64,000 nucleotides of DNA. Source: Psychrobacillus antarcticus. GTDB lineage: Bacteria > Bacillota > Bacilli > Bacillales_A > Planococcaceae. Below, piece by piece: positions 26,100-34,381 of the stretch. A program made the position numbers and the translations under genes. How positions within the stretch are numbered: position 1 is the first letter of the stretch; each line of letters starts with the position of its first letter. The notes beneath the pieces were generated by a model. The model had not been told where the DNA came from. It searched no databases and saw nothing but the letters and a program-made list of their open reading frames with translations. Where the stretch lies: assembly GCF_029533155.1 (NCBI RefSeq), contig NZ_JAIZDB010000002.1, forward strand, positions 62,001 to 126,000, given 5' to 3'.

Positions 26100-26873
26100 T
26101 TGACACATCAAGATTCGACAGATGAGCAGCTTCTTTGGAAGAGTTGGACTGAAAGCAAAGATCCTCAGGCCGGAGATTTACTCATGAGAAAATATATAAC
26201 TCTAGTTAACTATCATGTTCAAAGAATCGGTGCAGGTATCCCTAAAAATATATCAAAAGAAGAGCTTAAAAGTTTAGGAATGATGGGTCTATTTGATGCG
26301 CTCAATAAATTTGATTATAGGAGAGAGCTAAAATTTGATACGTATGCTTCGTTTCGCGTAAGAGGGGCTATCATTGATGGGTTGAGAAAAGAAGATTGGC
26401 TACCACGCTCTTCGCGAGAAAAAGCAAAGAAACTAGAAACTAAAATTGAAGAACTAGAGCAAAAGTTAATGAGGCATGCATCTGCTGAAGAAATAGCAGA
26501 TTTTGTCGAAATGCCTGTAGAAGATGTATATAATACCGTACAGGAGCATTTTTTCTCTAATGTACTGTCAATCGATGAGCAACTACAAGAAAGTGAAGAA
26601 ACTGAAAGCAAATCATATGTCATTCGAGATGATTCTCTGAAAACTCCTGAACAACAAATGGTTAAACGTGAGCTAATCGGAGATTTAGCCGATCAAATTC
26701 AACAATTAAATGACAATGAGCAATTAGTGTTAAGTTTGTTTTATACAGAGGAATTGACGCTCACAGTAATTGGGGAGATGCTATGCTTATCTACTTCTAG
26801 AATATCTCAAATTCATTCAAAAGCACTTTTTAAACTTAGAAAACTACTGATGAATGAAATGATGAACGTCTGA
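26100..26873 (+). CDS. sigD: RNA polymerase sigma factor for motility, SigD (FliA type)
   Basis: 257 residues from TTG 26100 (GAAGGGGG at 26086-26093). Region 2 shows GLFDALNKFDYRRELKFDTYASFRVRGAIIDGLRKEDWLPRS, and region 4 shows LTVIGEMLCLSTSRISQIHSKALFKLR, both diagnostic of the FliA/SigD group. It transcribes flagellin, motility and autolysin genes. Unlike Bacillus subtilis, where it lies inside the operon, here a terminator precedes it and a repeat element follows its stop codon at once. Confidence 0.96.
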   Translation: MTHQDSTDEQLLWKSWTESKDPQAGDLLMRKYITLVNYHVQRIGAGIPKNISKEELKSLGMMGLFDALNKFDYRRELKFDTYASFRVRGAIIDGLRKEDWLPRSSREKAKKLETKIEELEQKLMRHASAEEIADFVEMPVEDVYNTVQEHFFSNVLSIDEQLQESEETESKSYVIRDDSLKTPEQQMVKRELIGDLADQIQQLNDNEQLVLSLFYTEELTLTVIGEMLCLSTSRISQIHSKALFKLRKLLMNEMMNV

Positions 26874-27191
26874 GTCAATTTCATAATTACTTATTTTAAT
26901 ATAAGCCACGAATATATATGTGATGTTATATTCGATTATTGGTTTATATAATGTGGATTTTGTTGATTGGAGCGCAAGGCGGCGACTCCAGTGGGAATGC
27001 ACGAGCTGAAAGCCCCGCAGAAACGCTTAATAGGGACAAAGGCTAAGTGCGCCACATCCTGTGGCAACGCCTTCGTGACCAACATCCTGTTGGCCCGAGG
27101 AGATTGAAGCCGTGCCCACGGAAAGCGTCCGCCTGAAGCGGAAATCAACTTTGTTTGGATTTTCTGCTAATTACTACTTTATGAAATTGAC
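26874..27191 (-). repeat. Family A repeat, copy A1, with 13-bp terminal inverted repeats
   Basis: The left end GTCAATTTCATAA (26874-26886) is the exact reverse complement of the right end TTATGAAATTGAC (27179-27191). The core (26962-27149) holds the family A arms in reverse orientation: TTGATTGGAGCGC, GGCGACTCCAGTGGGAA, CCCCGCAG, then GCCGTGCCCACGGAAAGCG. The dual-hairpin cassette 27039-27095 occupies its tip. The first ~90 bp match the outer part of copy A3 at 48061. It fills the whole sigD to next-gene gap and resembles a non-autonomous miniature element; no transposase is present in the window. Confidence 0.8.
27039..27095 (+). repeat. Dual-hairpin cassette, instance 1 (in A1)
   Basis: Closing stem AAGGC/GCCTT (27039-27043 with 27069-27073), hairpin 1 GCCAC-ATCCT-GTGGC (27051-27065), hairpin 2 CCAAC-ATCCT-GTTGG (27079-27093), ending GGCC. 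CTAAGTGCG links the closing stem to hairpin 1, and CGTGA leads to hairpin 2. It lies at the tip of the host repeat, in the opposite sense to that repeat. Confidence 0.85.
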
Positions 27192-27216
27192 GCGAATAGA
27201 AAAAGGGGATACTACT

Positions 27217-27519
27217 ATGAGCTTAAAATTAGCAGAACTTCAAATAGCTATTCCTAAAACGTTTGATGCAGGTAAAATAGCCGATCAAATCCAACAACAA
27301 AGCGCCATCAATCAATCGAATGCACAAGCAGCCTCAGAAAGACAGTTAGAAAAAAATAGAGAAACGGTTACGAAGTCTAACGAGACCTCTGAAACTAGCT
27401 CTCAAGAAGAAAAAAGAGAACAAGCAGAGCAGGAGCGCCAAAATAGAGAAACAAGAGAACGCGAAATGAAAGAGACAAAGCATCCATTCAAAGGGAACTT
27501 TGTAGATTTTAGTGGTTAG
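27217..27519 (+). CDS. Unnamed small charged protein between sigD and swrB
   Basis: 100 residues from ATG 27217 (AAAAGGGGA upstream); a longer frame from 27112 runs through the repeat element and is rejected. The N-terminus LKLAELQIAIPKTFDAGKIADQIQQQSAINQ looks conserved and may be a binding peptide. The rest is highly charged and probably helical (EEKREQAEQERQNRETREREMKETKHPFKGNFVDFSG). No signal peptide or membrane segment. I do not recognise a named family. Eight bases before swrB, so probably co-transcribed with it; a link to motility is inference. Confidence 0.7.
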   Translation: MSLKLAELQIAIPKTFDAGKIADQIQQQSAINQSNAQAASERQLEKNRETVTKSNETSETSSQEEKREQAEQERQNRETREREMKETKHPFKGNFVDFSG

Positions 27520-27527
27520 GAGCAGTT

Positions 27528-28004
27528 ATGATAACGACTATTTTAATAATATTATTCTTATTGCAAGTAATAAGTTTTTACTTTATTGCTCTTTTAAATG
27601 CCAAGATTTCAAGGTTTAATGAGATGGAACAAAAGCAGCAACAAGTCTTACTCGATATTGAAGATTCTTTTAGTGCTTATATATCAGAAATTACAGATGA
27701 AAATAATCGGCTTTTACAGGAACTAAAAAATACAGAAGTACCCAAAAAAGCAGTTCCGAAAACTTCAGAAAAGTCGTCAATAAAAGAAGTTGCAACTTTT
27801 GAACTTCCAACTTCTTTCGTATCTAAACAAATAGCGGCAAGTAGTTATTTGAGAACTGCTCAAACGACTACAAAAAAAGTCCCTGAAACGGTGAGAGAAA
27901 AAGTGATATTTCATCATGAAGAGGGAAAAAGCCCTGACGAAATAGCAAAAATGCTGCAAATAGGAAAGACTGAAGTGGAACTTTATCTGAAATTTAACAA
28001 CTAA
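27528..28004 (+). CDS. swrB: Swarming motility protein SwrB (YlxL-like)
   Basis: 158 residues. N-terminal membrane segment (ITTILIILFLLQVISFYFIALL, 2-23), coiled coil (about 30-70), a linker, and a C-terminal helix-turn-helix-like motif (REKVIFHHEEGKSPDEIAKMLQIGKTEVELYLKFN). This layout and the place between sigD and rpsB match SwrB, which activates flagellar export assembly in Bacillus subtilis. Sequence conservation in SwrB is low, so position carries weight. Confidence 0.82.
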   Translation: MITTILIILFLLQVISFYFIALLNAKISRFNEMEQKQQQVLLDIEDSFSAYISEITDENNRLLQELKNTEVPKKAVPKTSEKSSIKEVATFELPTSFVSKQIAASSYLRTAQTTTKKVPETVREKVIFHHEEGKSPDEIAKMLQIGKTEVELYLKFNN

Positions 28005-28008
28005 ATAG

Positions 28009-28037
28009 TTGAAAGTATAAAAAAGATATGTTATATT
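28009..28037 (+). promoter_or_regulatory. rpsB promoter
   Basis: TTGAAA (28009-28014), a 17-base spacer and TATATT (28032-28037) with an upstream TG (extended -10). It would start a leader of about 110 bases before rpsB, which holds a palindrome CTCTAT-TT-ATAGAG near 28085-28098. A ribosomal-protein autoregulatory leader is possible but not shown. Confidence 0.8.
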
Positions 28038-28155
28038 AGAAAACGGTATGAATACACACGCAGTTCGGATGGACTTAGCAGGTGCTCTATTTATAGAGTA
28101 GCTAATGAAAAATGATGAATGCGGAAGACTAAACCAAAACAGGAGGAAATATATC

Positions 28156-28878
28156 ATGTCAGTAATCTCAATGAAGCAATTATTAGAGGCTGGTGTTCAC
28201 TTCGGTCACCAAACTCGCCGTTGGAATCCAAAAATGAAAAAATACATTTTTGTTGAACGTAACGGAATCTACATCATCGATCTTCAAAAAACGGTGAAAA
28301 AATTAGAAGAAGCTTATGCTTTCATGCGTCAAGTAGGTCAAGACGGTGGGAAAGTTCTTTTCGTAGGAACTAAAAAGCAAGCACAAGAAGCTATTAAAGA
28401 AGAAGCTGAGCGTTCAGGTAACTACTACATTAACCAACGTTGGTTAGGTGGTACTTTAACTAACTTCGGTACTATTCAAAAACGTGTAGCTCGTTTAAAA
28501 GCCATTGAAAAAATGGAAGAAGACGGTACTTTTGAAGTACTACCTAAAAAAGAAGTTGTTCAACTTAAAAAACAACACGAACGTCTTGTTAAATTCTTAG
28601 GCGGTATCCGTGATATGAAAGCTGTTCCAGATGTAATGTTCGTAGTAGATCCACGTAAAGAGCGTATTGCTGTTGCAGAAGCAATCAAACTGAACATTCC
28701 ATTAGTAGGAATCGTTGATACAAACTGTGATCCAGATGAAATCGACTATGTAATTCCTGCAAATGATGATGCAATTCGCGCGGTTAAATTATTAACGGCT
28801 AAAATGGCGGATGCATTACTTGAAGCAAGACAAGGTGAAGACGAAGAAGTAACTTCTGATGAAGTTGCAGCTGAGTAA
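28156..28878 (+). CDS. rpsB: Small ribosomal subunit protein uS2
   Basis: 240 residues from ATG 28156 (AGGAGG at 28141). Signatures are [23 protein letters not shown] at the start and [36 protein letters not shown]. uS2 sits at the head-body junction of the 30S subunit. Own promoter at 28009; a terminator-like hairpin separates it from tsf, the classic rpsB-tsf pair. Confidence 0.98.
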   Translation: MSVISMKQLLEAGVHFGHQTRRWNPKMKKYIFVERNGIYIIDLQKTVKKLEEAYAFMRQVGQDGGKVLFVGTKKQAQEAIKEEAERSGNYYINQRWLGGTLTNFGTIQKRVARLKAIEKMEEDGTFEVLPKKEVVQLKKQHERLVKFLGGIRDMKAVPDVMFVVDPRKERIAVAEAIKLNIPLVGIVDTNCDPDEIDYVIPANDDAIRAVKLLTAKMADALLEARQGEDEEVTSDEVAAE

Positions 28879-28906
28879 GACCTGAGTAATACGAATTGTA
28901 ATTAAC

Positions 28907-28943
28907 AGGTGATAAGCGGCCAAACCTCTTATCACCTTTTTTT
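28907..28943 (+). terminator. Terminator/attenuator between rpsB and tsf
   Basis: AGGTGATAAG and CTTATCACCT form a perfect 10-bp stem with an 11-base loop, followed by seven T. Partial read-through would feed tsf. Confidence 0.88.
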
Positions 28944-28980
28944 GAGAAAATGACACTAAATGTACTAGGAGGAATATATA

Positions 28981-29865
28981 ATGGCAGTTACAGCACAAAT
29001 GGTAAAAGAATTACGTGAAAAAACTGGTGCAGGTATGATGGACTGTAAAAAAGCTTTAGTAGAATCAGACGGTAATTTAGAAGCAGCAATCGACTTTTTA
29101 CGTGAAAAAGGTCTATCTTCTGCAGCTAAAAAAGCGGATCGTATTGCGGCTGAAGGTACTACTTTCATTCAAGTTGAAGGAAACAAAGCAGTATTATTAG
29201 AAATGAATGCTGAAACTGATTTCGTATCTAAAAATGAATCTTTCCAACAATTAGTACAAACCGTAGCTTCTCATCTATTAGCTACAGAGCCAGCTTCAGT
29301 AGAAGAAGCATTAACTTCAGTAGTTGAAGATGGATTAACAGTAGAAAACTTAATCTCTAATGCAATTGCTAAAATTGGAGAAAAAATTTCACTTCGTCGT
29401 TTTGTTATCGAAACTAAAACAGATGCAGATGCATTTGGTCCATACCTACACATGGGAGGACGTATCGGAGTTCTTACAGTATTAGAAGGTTCAACAGATG
29501 TGCAATCGGCTAAAGATGTTGCAATGCATATCGCAGCATTAAACCCTGCGTATATTTCACGTGATGAAGTTTCTGCTGATGAAGTAGAAAACGAACGCAA
29601 AATATTAACAGAACAAGCTTTAAACGAAGGAAAACCTGAAAATATCGTTGCTAAAATGGTAGAGGGTCGCCTAAGTAAATATTTTGAAGACGTTTGTGTT
29701 TTAGAGCAATCATTCGTTAAAAATCCAGACCAAAAAGTAAAAGTATTTGTTGAATCAACTGGTGGTAAACTAGTTTCATTCACTCGCTATGCTGTTGGTG
29801 AAGGAATCGAAAAACGTGAAGACAACTTTGCTGAAGAAGTAATGAGCCAAGTAAAAGGTAACTAA
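28981..29865 (+). CDS. tsf: Elongation factor Ts
   Basis: 294 residues. [37 protein letters not shown] (UBA-like N-domain) and [14 protein letters not shown] (TDFV motif that disrupts Mg2+ binding in EF-Tu) are diagnostic. EF-Ts exchanges GDP for GTP on EF-Tu. ATG 28981 follows AGGAGG at 28968. Followed by a family B repeat beginning 2 bases after the stop. Confidence 0.98.
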   Translation: MAVTAQMVKELREKTGAGMMDCKKALVESDGNLEAAIDFLREKGLSSAAKKADRIAAEGTTFIQVEGNKAVLLEMNAETDFVSKNESFQQLVQTVASHLLATEPASVEEALTSVVEDGLTVENLISNAIAKIGEKISLRRFVIETKTDADAFGPYLHMGGRIGVLTVLEGSTDVQSAKDVAMHIAALNPAYISRDEVSADEVENERKILTEQALNEGKPENIVAKMVEGRLSKYFEDVCVLEQSFVKNPDQKVKVFVESTGGKLVSFTRYAVGEGIEKREDNFAEEVMSQVKGN

Positions 29866-29867
29866 TT

Positions 29868-30022
29868 AGAAAAGCGCAGGTGCCTATGCAAGCCCCGACA
29901 ACGTTTTTCTGCGACGAGCTTTGCGCAGGAGCAAGCGCTGGAAGAATTTCACGTAAAGGCGTACTTTGCCTTTGCTGAAATTCTGAAGCGACTCGAGGGG
30001 CTAGGTGCCGGAGTTAGACAAT
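29868..30022 (+). repeat. Family B intergenic repeat, copy B1 (tsf-pyrH)
   Basis: Starts AGAAAAGCGCAGGTGCC and ends GGGGCTAGGTGCCGGAG, TTAGACAA; GGTGCC-type ends are inverted. The inside holds a stem AGAATTTCA/TGAAATTCT (29943-29951, 29976-29984) enclosing AAAGGC/GCCTTT (29955-29960, 29968-29973). It also has a 25-base module (29911-29935) that is identical to 48231-48255 in family A. The ~30-base right arm is shared with B2 at 35784. Confidence 0.85.
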
Positions 30023-30059
30023 AAGAAAAGTGAAATGTATTTTTCGCTAAATAACAACC

Positions 30060-30090
30060 AGGGAACACGTAATTTGTGTTCCCTATTTTT
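30060..30090 (+). terminator. Terminator/attenuator upstream of pyrH
   Basis: AGGGAACAC, a seven-base loop, and GTGTTCCCT form a 9-bp stem followed by ATTTTT. Lies between the family B repeat and the pyrH ribosome-binding site. Confidence 0.85.
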
Positions 30091-30113
30091 CAAGATAGAG
30101 ATGGAGGATACCT

Positions 30114-30839
30114 ATGAGCAAACCACAATACAAAAGAATCGTTTTAAAATTAAGTGGCGAGGCATTAGCCGGAGAACAAGGTTTCGGTTTATCTCCTGAG
30201 ATAATTAGATCTGTAGCCGACCAAGTGAAAGAAGTTGTAGATCTTGGCGTAGAGGTTGCTGTAGTCGTTGGTGGAGGAAATATTTGGCGAGGTAAAGTAG
30301 GAAGCGAAATGGGCATGGATCGTGCTACTGCTGACTATATGGGTATGCTTGCTACAGTTATGAATTCACTTGCACTACAAGATTCACTTGAAAAAGCAGG
30401 TGTCGAAACACGCGTTCAAACTTCTATCGAAATGCGACAAGTTGCAGAGCCTTACATACGTAGAAGAGCCATTCGTCATTTAGAAAAAAAACGAGTAGTT
30501 ATTTTTGCAGCTGGGACAGGAAATCCGTACTTCTCAACAGATACAACTGCAGCATTAAGAGCAGCTGAAATTGAAGCAGATGTTATATTAATGGCTAAAA
30601 ATAATGTAGATGGTGTTTACTCTGCTGATCCTAAAACGGATAGTACGGCAGTGAAATATGATACACTTTCATTTTTTGAAGTGATACAACAAGGACTCCA
30701 AGTAATGGATTCTACAGCCTCTACTTTATGTATGGACAATGATATAGAGCTTATTGTATTCTCTATTATGGAAAAAGGAAATATTAAAAAGGCTGTGCTC
30801 GGGGAAACCATAGGGACAGTCGTTAGGAGGAATTCTTAA
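30114..30839 (+). CDS. pyrH: UMP kinase
   Basis: 241 residues of the amino-acid kinase fold. [13 protein letters not shown] at the start binds phosphate, GGGNIWRG and [17 protein letters not shown] bind UMP, and [20 protein letters not shown] is the bacterial PyrH signature. Makes UDP from UMP for nucleic acid and envelope synthesis. ATG 30114 with GGAGG at 30103. Stop and frr start share a base. Confidence 0.97.
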   Translation: MSKPQYKRIVLKLSGEALAGEQGFGLSPEIIRSVADQVKEVVDLGVEVAVVVGGGNIWRGKVGSEMGMDRATADYMGMLATVMNSLALQDSLEKAGVETRVQTSIEMRQVAEPYIRRRAIRHLEKKRVVIFAAGTGNPYFSTDTTAALRAAEIEADVILMAKNNVDGVYSADPKTDSTAVKYDTLSFFEVIQQGLQVMDSTASTLCMDNDIELIVFSIMEKGNIKKAVLGETIGTVVRRNS

Positions 30840-31396
30840 TGCCGAAAAAAGTGATAGACCAAACAGCTGACAAAATGACAAAAACGATATCCGTTTTTAG
30901 TAGAGAGTTATCTACTATTCGTGCTGGTCGCGCTAGTGCTTCCTTACTCGATAAAATCTCTGTAGATTATTATGGTGCACCAACACCAATCAATCAAATG
31001 GCTGGTATTTCTGTACCAGAAGCACGCTTAATAACAATTCTACCTTATGACAAATCAATCCTAGGTGATATTGAAAAAGCGATTATGAAATCTGATTTAG
31101 GAATCCAACCAACTAATGACGGAACATTAATTCGTCTTGCAATTCCTGCGTTAACGGAAGAGCGTCGTAAAGATTTAGTTAAACTGGTGAAAAAAGAAGC
31201 AGAAGAAGCGAAAGTTAACGTTCGTAACGTTCGTCGCGATGGTAATGATGATTTGAAAAAACTTGAAAAATCTGGTGGAATTACAGAAGACGAGTTAAGA
31301 AACTTTACAGAAGAAATCCAAAAACTTACAGATGCAAATATTGAAAAAATCGATACAATTACAAAAGAAAAAGAAAAAGAAATTTTAGACGTTTAA
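30839..31396 (+). CDS. frr: Ribosome recycling factor
   Basis: 185 residues, exact family length. [32 protein letters not shown] and the C-terminal coiled coil ([34 protein letters not shown]) are diagnostic. With EF-G it splits post-termination ribosomes. Translationally coupled to pyrH (TAATG, with AGGAGG inside pyrH). Confidence 0.98.
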   Translation: MPKKVIDQTADKMTKTISVFSRELSTIRAGRASASLLDKISVDYYGAPTPINQMAGISVPEARLITILPYDKSILGDIEKAIMKSDLGIQPTNDGTLIRLAIPALTEERRKDLVKLVKKEAEEAKVNVRNVRRDGNDDLKKLEKSGGITEDELRNFTEEIQKLTDANIEKIDTITKEKEKEILDV

Positions 31397-31496
31397 CCTT
31401 TAAGAAGAATTGATTTGGGTTAAAGCTTCAGTGAATACCAAAATCGTCTTCAAATGATTAGTCTAGGTTAAGTAGTTCTGAACTTTTATTTAAAAA

Positions 31497-31524
31497 AGGC
31501 GTCCTTTGAAGGGGACGTCTTTTT
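31497..31524 (+). terminator. Terminator after frr
   Basis: AGGCGTCC and GGACGTCT pair (one G-U) around an eight-base loop, followed by TTTTT. Ends the rpsB-tsf-pyrH-frr unit. Confidence 0.85.
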
Positions 31525-31539
31525 ATATATGCGTTTATT

Positions 31540-31548
31540 TGTTATGAT
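31540..31548 (+). promoter_or_regulatory. Extended -10 promoter for uppS
   Basis: TG-T-TATGAT is an extended -10 element 40 bases before the uppS start, immediately downstream of the frr terminator. Confidence 0.55.
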
Positions 31549-31587
31549 AGGTATAGACGTTCGACTTGGTAGATTGGGGGTTTCTAA

Positions 31588-32382
31588 ATGTTTAATAAAT
31601 TAATTCGGAAAAATGATAAAAGGATCAATATTCATTTAGATGAACGAAAAGAAAATGCCCAAAAAGAACAATTGCCTAGCCATATCGCGATTATTATGGA
31701 TGGGAACGGTAGATGGGCTAAAAAAAGGTCACTTCCCCGTATTGCTGGTCATCATGAAGGAATGAAGACAGTGAAAAAAATAACTCGATTTGCAAATGAG
31801 GTCGGAATAGACACGTTAACGTTGTATGCTTTTTCCACAGAAAATTGGAAGCGTCCGAAAATGGAAGTAGATTTTTTAATGCGACTTCCCGAAGAGTTTT
31901 TAGGGACGTACTTACCTGATTTAATCGAGCAAAATGTTCAAGTACGAATGATGGGAAATCACGAAATGCTTCCTGAGCATACAAAACGAGCTATTTATAA
32001 AGCGATGGATGAAACAGCAAAAAATGATGGTCTCATACTTAACTTTGCTATGAATTATGGAAGTAGAGATGAGATTGTGCAGGCGGTCAAACGTATTGCT
32101 CAAGAAATACAACAAGATAAAATTTCTGTGGACGACATTACAGAAGAATTAATGACGAAACATTTAATGACCAAGGATTTGTCTGAACCTGACCTTCTCA
32201 TTCGAACGAGTGGCGAGGTTCGGCTGAGCAACTTTATGTTATGGCAGCTTGCTTATACAGAGTTTTGGTTTACAGATACACTGTGGCCAGACTTTGATGA
32301 AGCTTGTTTGTTAGAAGCTATTGAAATTTATCAAAAAAGGAATAGAAGATACGGTGGACTTAAGGGGGAAGAAGTAAATTGA
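31588..32382 (+). CDS. uppS: Undecaprenyl diphosphate synthase (isoprenyl transferase)
   Basis: 264 residues. HIAIIMDGNGRWAKKR with catalytic D38, LTLYAFSTENWKRPK, and DLLIRTSGEVRLSNFMLWQLAYTEFWFTDTLWPDF are the cis-prenyltransferase signatures. Makes the C55 lipid carrier for peptidoglycan and teichoic acids. The ribosome-binding site TTGGGGG precedes ATG 31588. The usual Leu replaced by Val in 'SGEVRLSNF' (commonly GE.RLSNF) is a minor variation. Confidence 0.97.
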   Translation: MFNKLIRKNDKRINIHLDERKENAQKEQLPSHIAIIMDGNGRWAKKRSLPRIAGHHEGMKTVKKITRFANEVGIDTLTLYAFSTENWKRPKMEVDFLMRLPEEFLGTYLPDLIEQNVQVRMMGNHEMLPEHTKRAIYKAMDETAKNDGLILNFAMNYGSRDEIVQAVKRIAQEIQQDKISVDDITEELMTKHLMTKDLSEPDLLIRTSGEVRLSNFMLWQLAYTEFWFTDTLWPDFDEACLLEAIEIYQKRNRRYGGLKGEEVN

Positions 32383-33170
32383 AGCAACGGATTATAACTG
32401 GTGCTATTGCATTAGCACTATTTCTCCCAATTGTTTTATTAGGTGGGCCAGTTTTCACTATATTAGTATACATAATAGCAGCAGTTGGGTTGCATGAGAT
32501 GCTTCGTATGAAGGGCGTAAACTTATTTTCCTTTGAAAGTTTAGTTTCGTTTCTGCTCCTGTTTCTATTATTAGTCCCGTCATCTTTTGAGGATGAGCTA
32601 TTGTCATATACAGGGCATACGAAATTAGAATGGGTGTTTGTTGGGGTTTTCTTAGTGTTAATCTATACAGTATTAGTAAAAAATCGTTTTACTTTCGATG
32701 ATGCGGCATTTGTTATTTTAAGTACACTTTACGTTGGTATTGGTTTTTATTATTTCATAGAAACAAGAAATGAAGGTTTGGCTTACGTTATTTTTGCGTT
32801 ACTGATCGTATGGACTACAGATTCAGGGGCTTACTTTACTGGTCGAAAAATCGGGAAAAGGAAGTTATGGCCAGAAATCTCTCCTAATAAGACAGTAGAA
32901 GGATTTGTTGGGGGCATCATATGGGCATTAATCACTGCATTTATTATTCAATGGATAAACCCACTATCTTCATCGATGCTAGTTTTAATAGGAATTACTA
33001 TTGCTGCTTCGATATTCGGGCAACTAGGGGACTTAGTGGAATCAGCAATAAAAAGACATTATAATGTGAAAGATTCTGGTAAACTGTTACCAGGTCACGG
33101 TGGAATTATGGATCGTTTTGACAGTATTTTATTTGTCTTACCGCTTCTACACTTTTTACATTTTATATAA
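32379..33170 (+). CDS. cdsA: Phosphatidate cytidylyltransferase
   Basis: 263 residues from TTG 32379, overlapping the uppS stop. Multiple membrane segments. The C-terminal signature is [36 protein letters not shown], and [29 protein letters not shown] precedes it. Makes CDP-diacylglycerol, the precursor of membrane phospholipids. Part of the envelope-lipid cluster uppS-cdsA-dxr-rseP. Confidence 0.97.
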   Translation: MKQRIITGAIALALFLPIVLLGGPVFTILVYIIAAVGLHEMLRMKGVNLFSFESLVSFLLLFLLLVPSSFEDELLSYTGHTKLEWVFVGVFLVLIYTVLVKNRFTFDDAAFVILSTLYVGIGFYYFIETRNEGLAYVIFALLIVWTTDSGAYFTGRKIGKRKLWPEISPNKTVEGFVGGIIWALITAFIIQWINPLSSSMLVLIGITIAASIFGQLGDLVESAIKRHYNVKDSGKLLPGHGGIMDRFDSILFVLPLLHFLHFI

Positions 33171-33187
33171 GGAGACGACATTATTTC

Positions 33188-34336
33188 ATGGTGAAAAGAA
33201 TAAGTTTATTAGGAGCCACTGGTTCTATCGGGATACAAACACTGGATATAATAAAAGAGCATCCAGATCAGTTTCAACTAGTAGCATTTTCAGCGGGGAA
33301 AAATATAAAAGTTACTAAGCAAATAATTCGAGATTTTTCTGTACCTTTAGTTTCCGTTTTATCCGAGGAGGATGCCATTCAATTAGGCAAAGAGTTTCCG
33401 CAAATCGAAATAGTCTTTGGGGACCAAGGACTGGTACAAGTTGCTGCTCATGCAGATGCGGATGTTTTAGTGAATGCGGTTTTAGGTAGTGTAGGTTTAA
33501 GACCAACATTAGAAGCGATCAAACAAGGGATAACCATTGCTATTGCAAATAAAGAGACGCTAGTAACTGCAGGACACTTAGTAATGGAAGCAGCAAAGAA
33601 ATATAATGTGCCGATTCTTCCAGTGGACAGCGAGCACTCAGCATTATTCCAAGCAATGAACGGAGAAAAACGTTCGGAAATTGCGAAGCTAATAATAACT
33701 GCATCTGGCGGAAGTTTTCGAGACCGTACTCGAGAAGAGCTAAAAAATGTAACCGTACAGGATGCGCTGAATCATCCAAACTGGTCTATGGGCTCGAAAA
33801 TTACAATTGATTCTGCCACGATGATGAACAAAGGACTGGAAGTAATTGAAGCTCAAGTTCTTTTTGATATTTCGTATGATGATATCGAAGTGTTACTTCA
33901 CCGAGAGAGTATTATACATTCGATGGTTGAATTCCAAGATACTAGTGTTATTGCACAGTTAGGAACTCCGGATATGCGTGTGCCAATTCAATATGCATTG
34001 TCTTATCCAGAAAGATTGACAAGACACACGGCCCCACGTCTGAACTTGGCTCAAATTGGTAAGTTGCATTTTGAAGAGATGGATTATACACGTTATCATG
34101 CTTTGAAATTAGCTATTGATGCTGGACGAGCGGGCGGAACAATGACAACGGTGCTAAATGCAGCAAATGAAGCGGCTGTAGCTTTGTTTTTACAAGAGAA
34201 AATTGGTTTCCTAACAATTGATGAGTTAATAGAACGAGCAATGGATGAGCATGTAGTCGTTTCAAATCCAGATTTAGAAACAATTCTTCATGTAGATGCA
34301 AATACAAGAAAATCCGTAGAGAACATGGTAAAATGA
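33188..34336 (+). CDS. dxr: 1-deoxy-D-xylulose 5-phosphate reductoisomerase
   Basis: 382 residues. NADPH-binding [16 protein letters not shown] near the N-terminus, [23 protein letters not shown] with metal ligands, and [13 protein letters not shown] are diagnostic. Second step of the MEP isoprenoid pathway, supplying precursors to UppS. ATG 33188 lies 17 bases after cdsA, with AAGGAGACG upstream. Confidence 0.97.
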   Translation: MVKRISLLGATGSIGIQTLDIIKEHPDQFQLVAFSAGKNIKVTKQIIRDFSVPLVSVLSEEDAIQLGKEFPQIEIVFGDQGLVQVAAHADADVLVNAVLGSVGLRPTLEAIKQGITIAIANKETLVTAGHLVMEAAKKYNVPILPVDSEHSALFQAMNGEKRSEIAKLIITASGGSFRDRTREELKNVTVQDALNHPNWSMGSKITIDSATMMNKGLEVIEAQVLFDISYDDIEVLLHRESIIHSMVEFQDTSVIAQLGTPDMRVPIQYALSYPERLTRHTAPRLNLAQIGKLHFEEMDYTRYHALKLAIDAGRAGGTMTTVLNAANEAAVALFLQEKIGFLTIDELIERAMDEHVVVSNPDLETILHVDANTRKSVENMVK

Positions 34337-34381
34337 TTAGATGTGAAAGCATGATCAGTTAGAAACTAAAGGTGGGATATA

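Noticed and set aside
27039-27095. Integron attC-like recombination sites for the cassettes
   Set aside because: Two-hairpin folding recalls attC, but the RYYYAAC/GTTRRRY core pair is absent and no integrase or gene cassettes are present.
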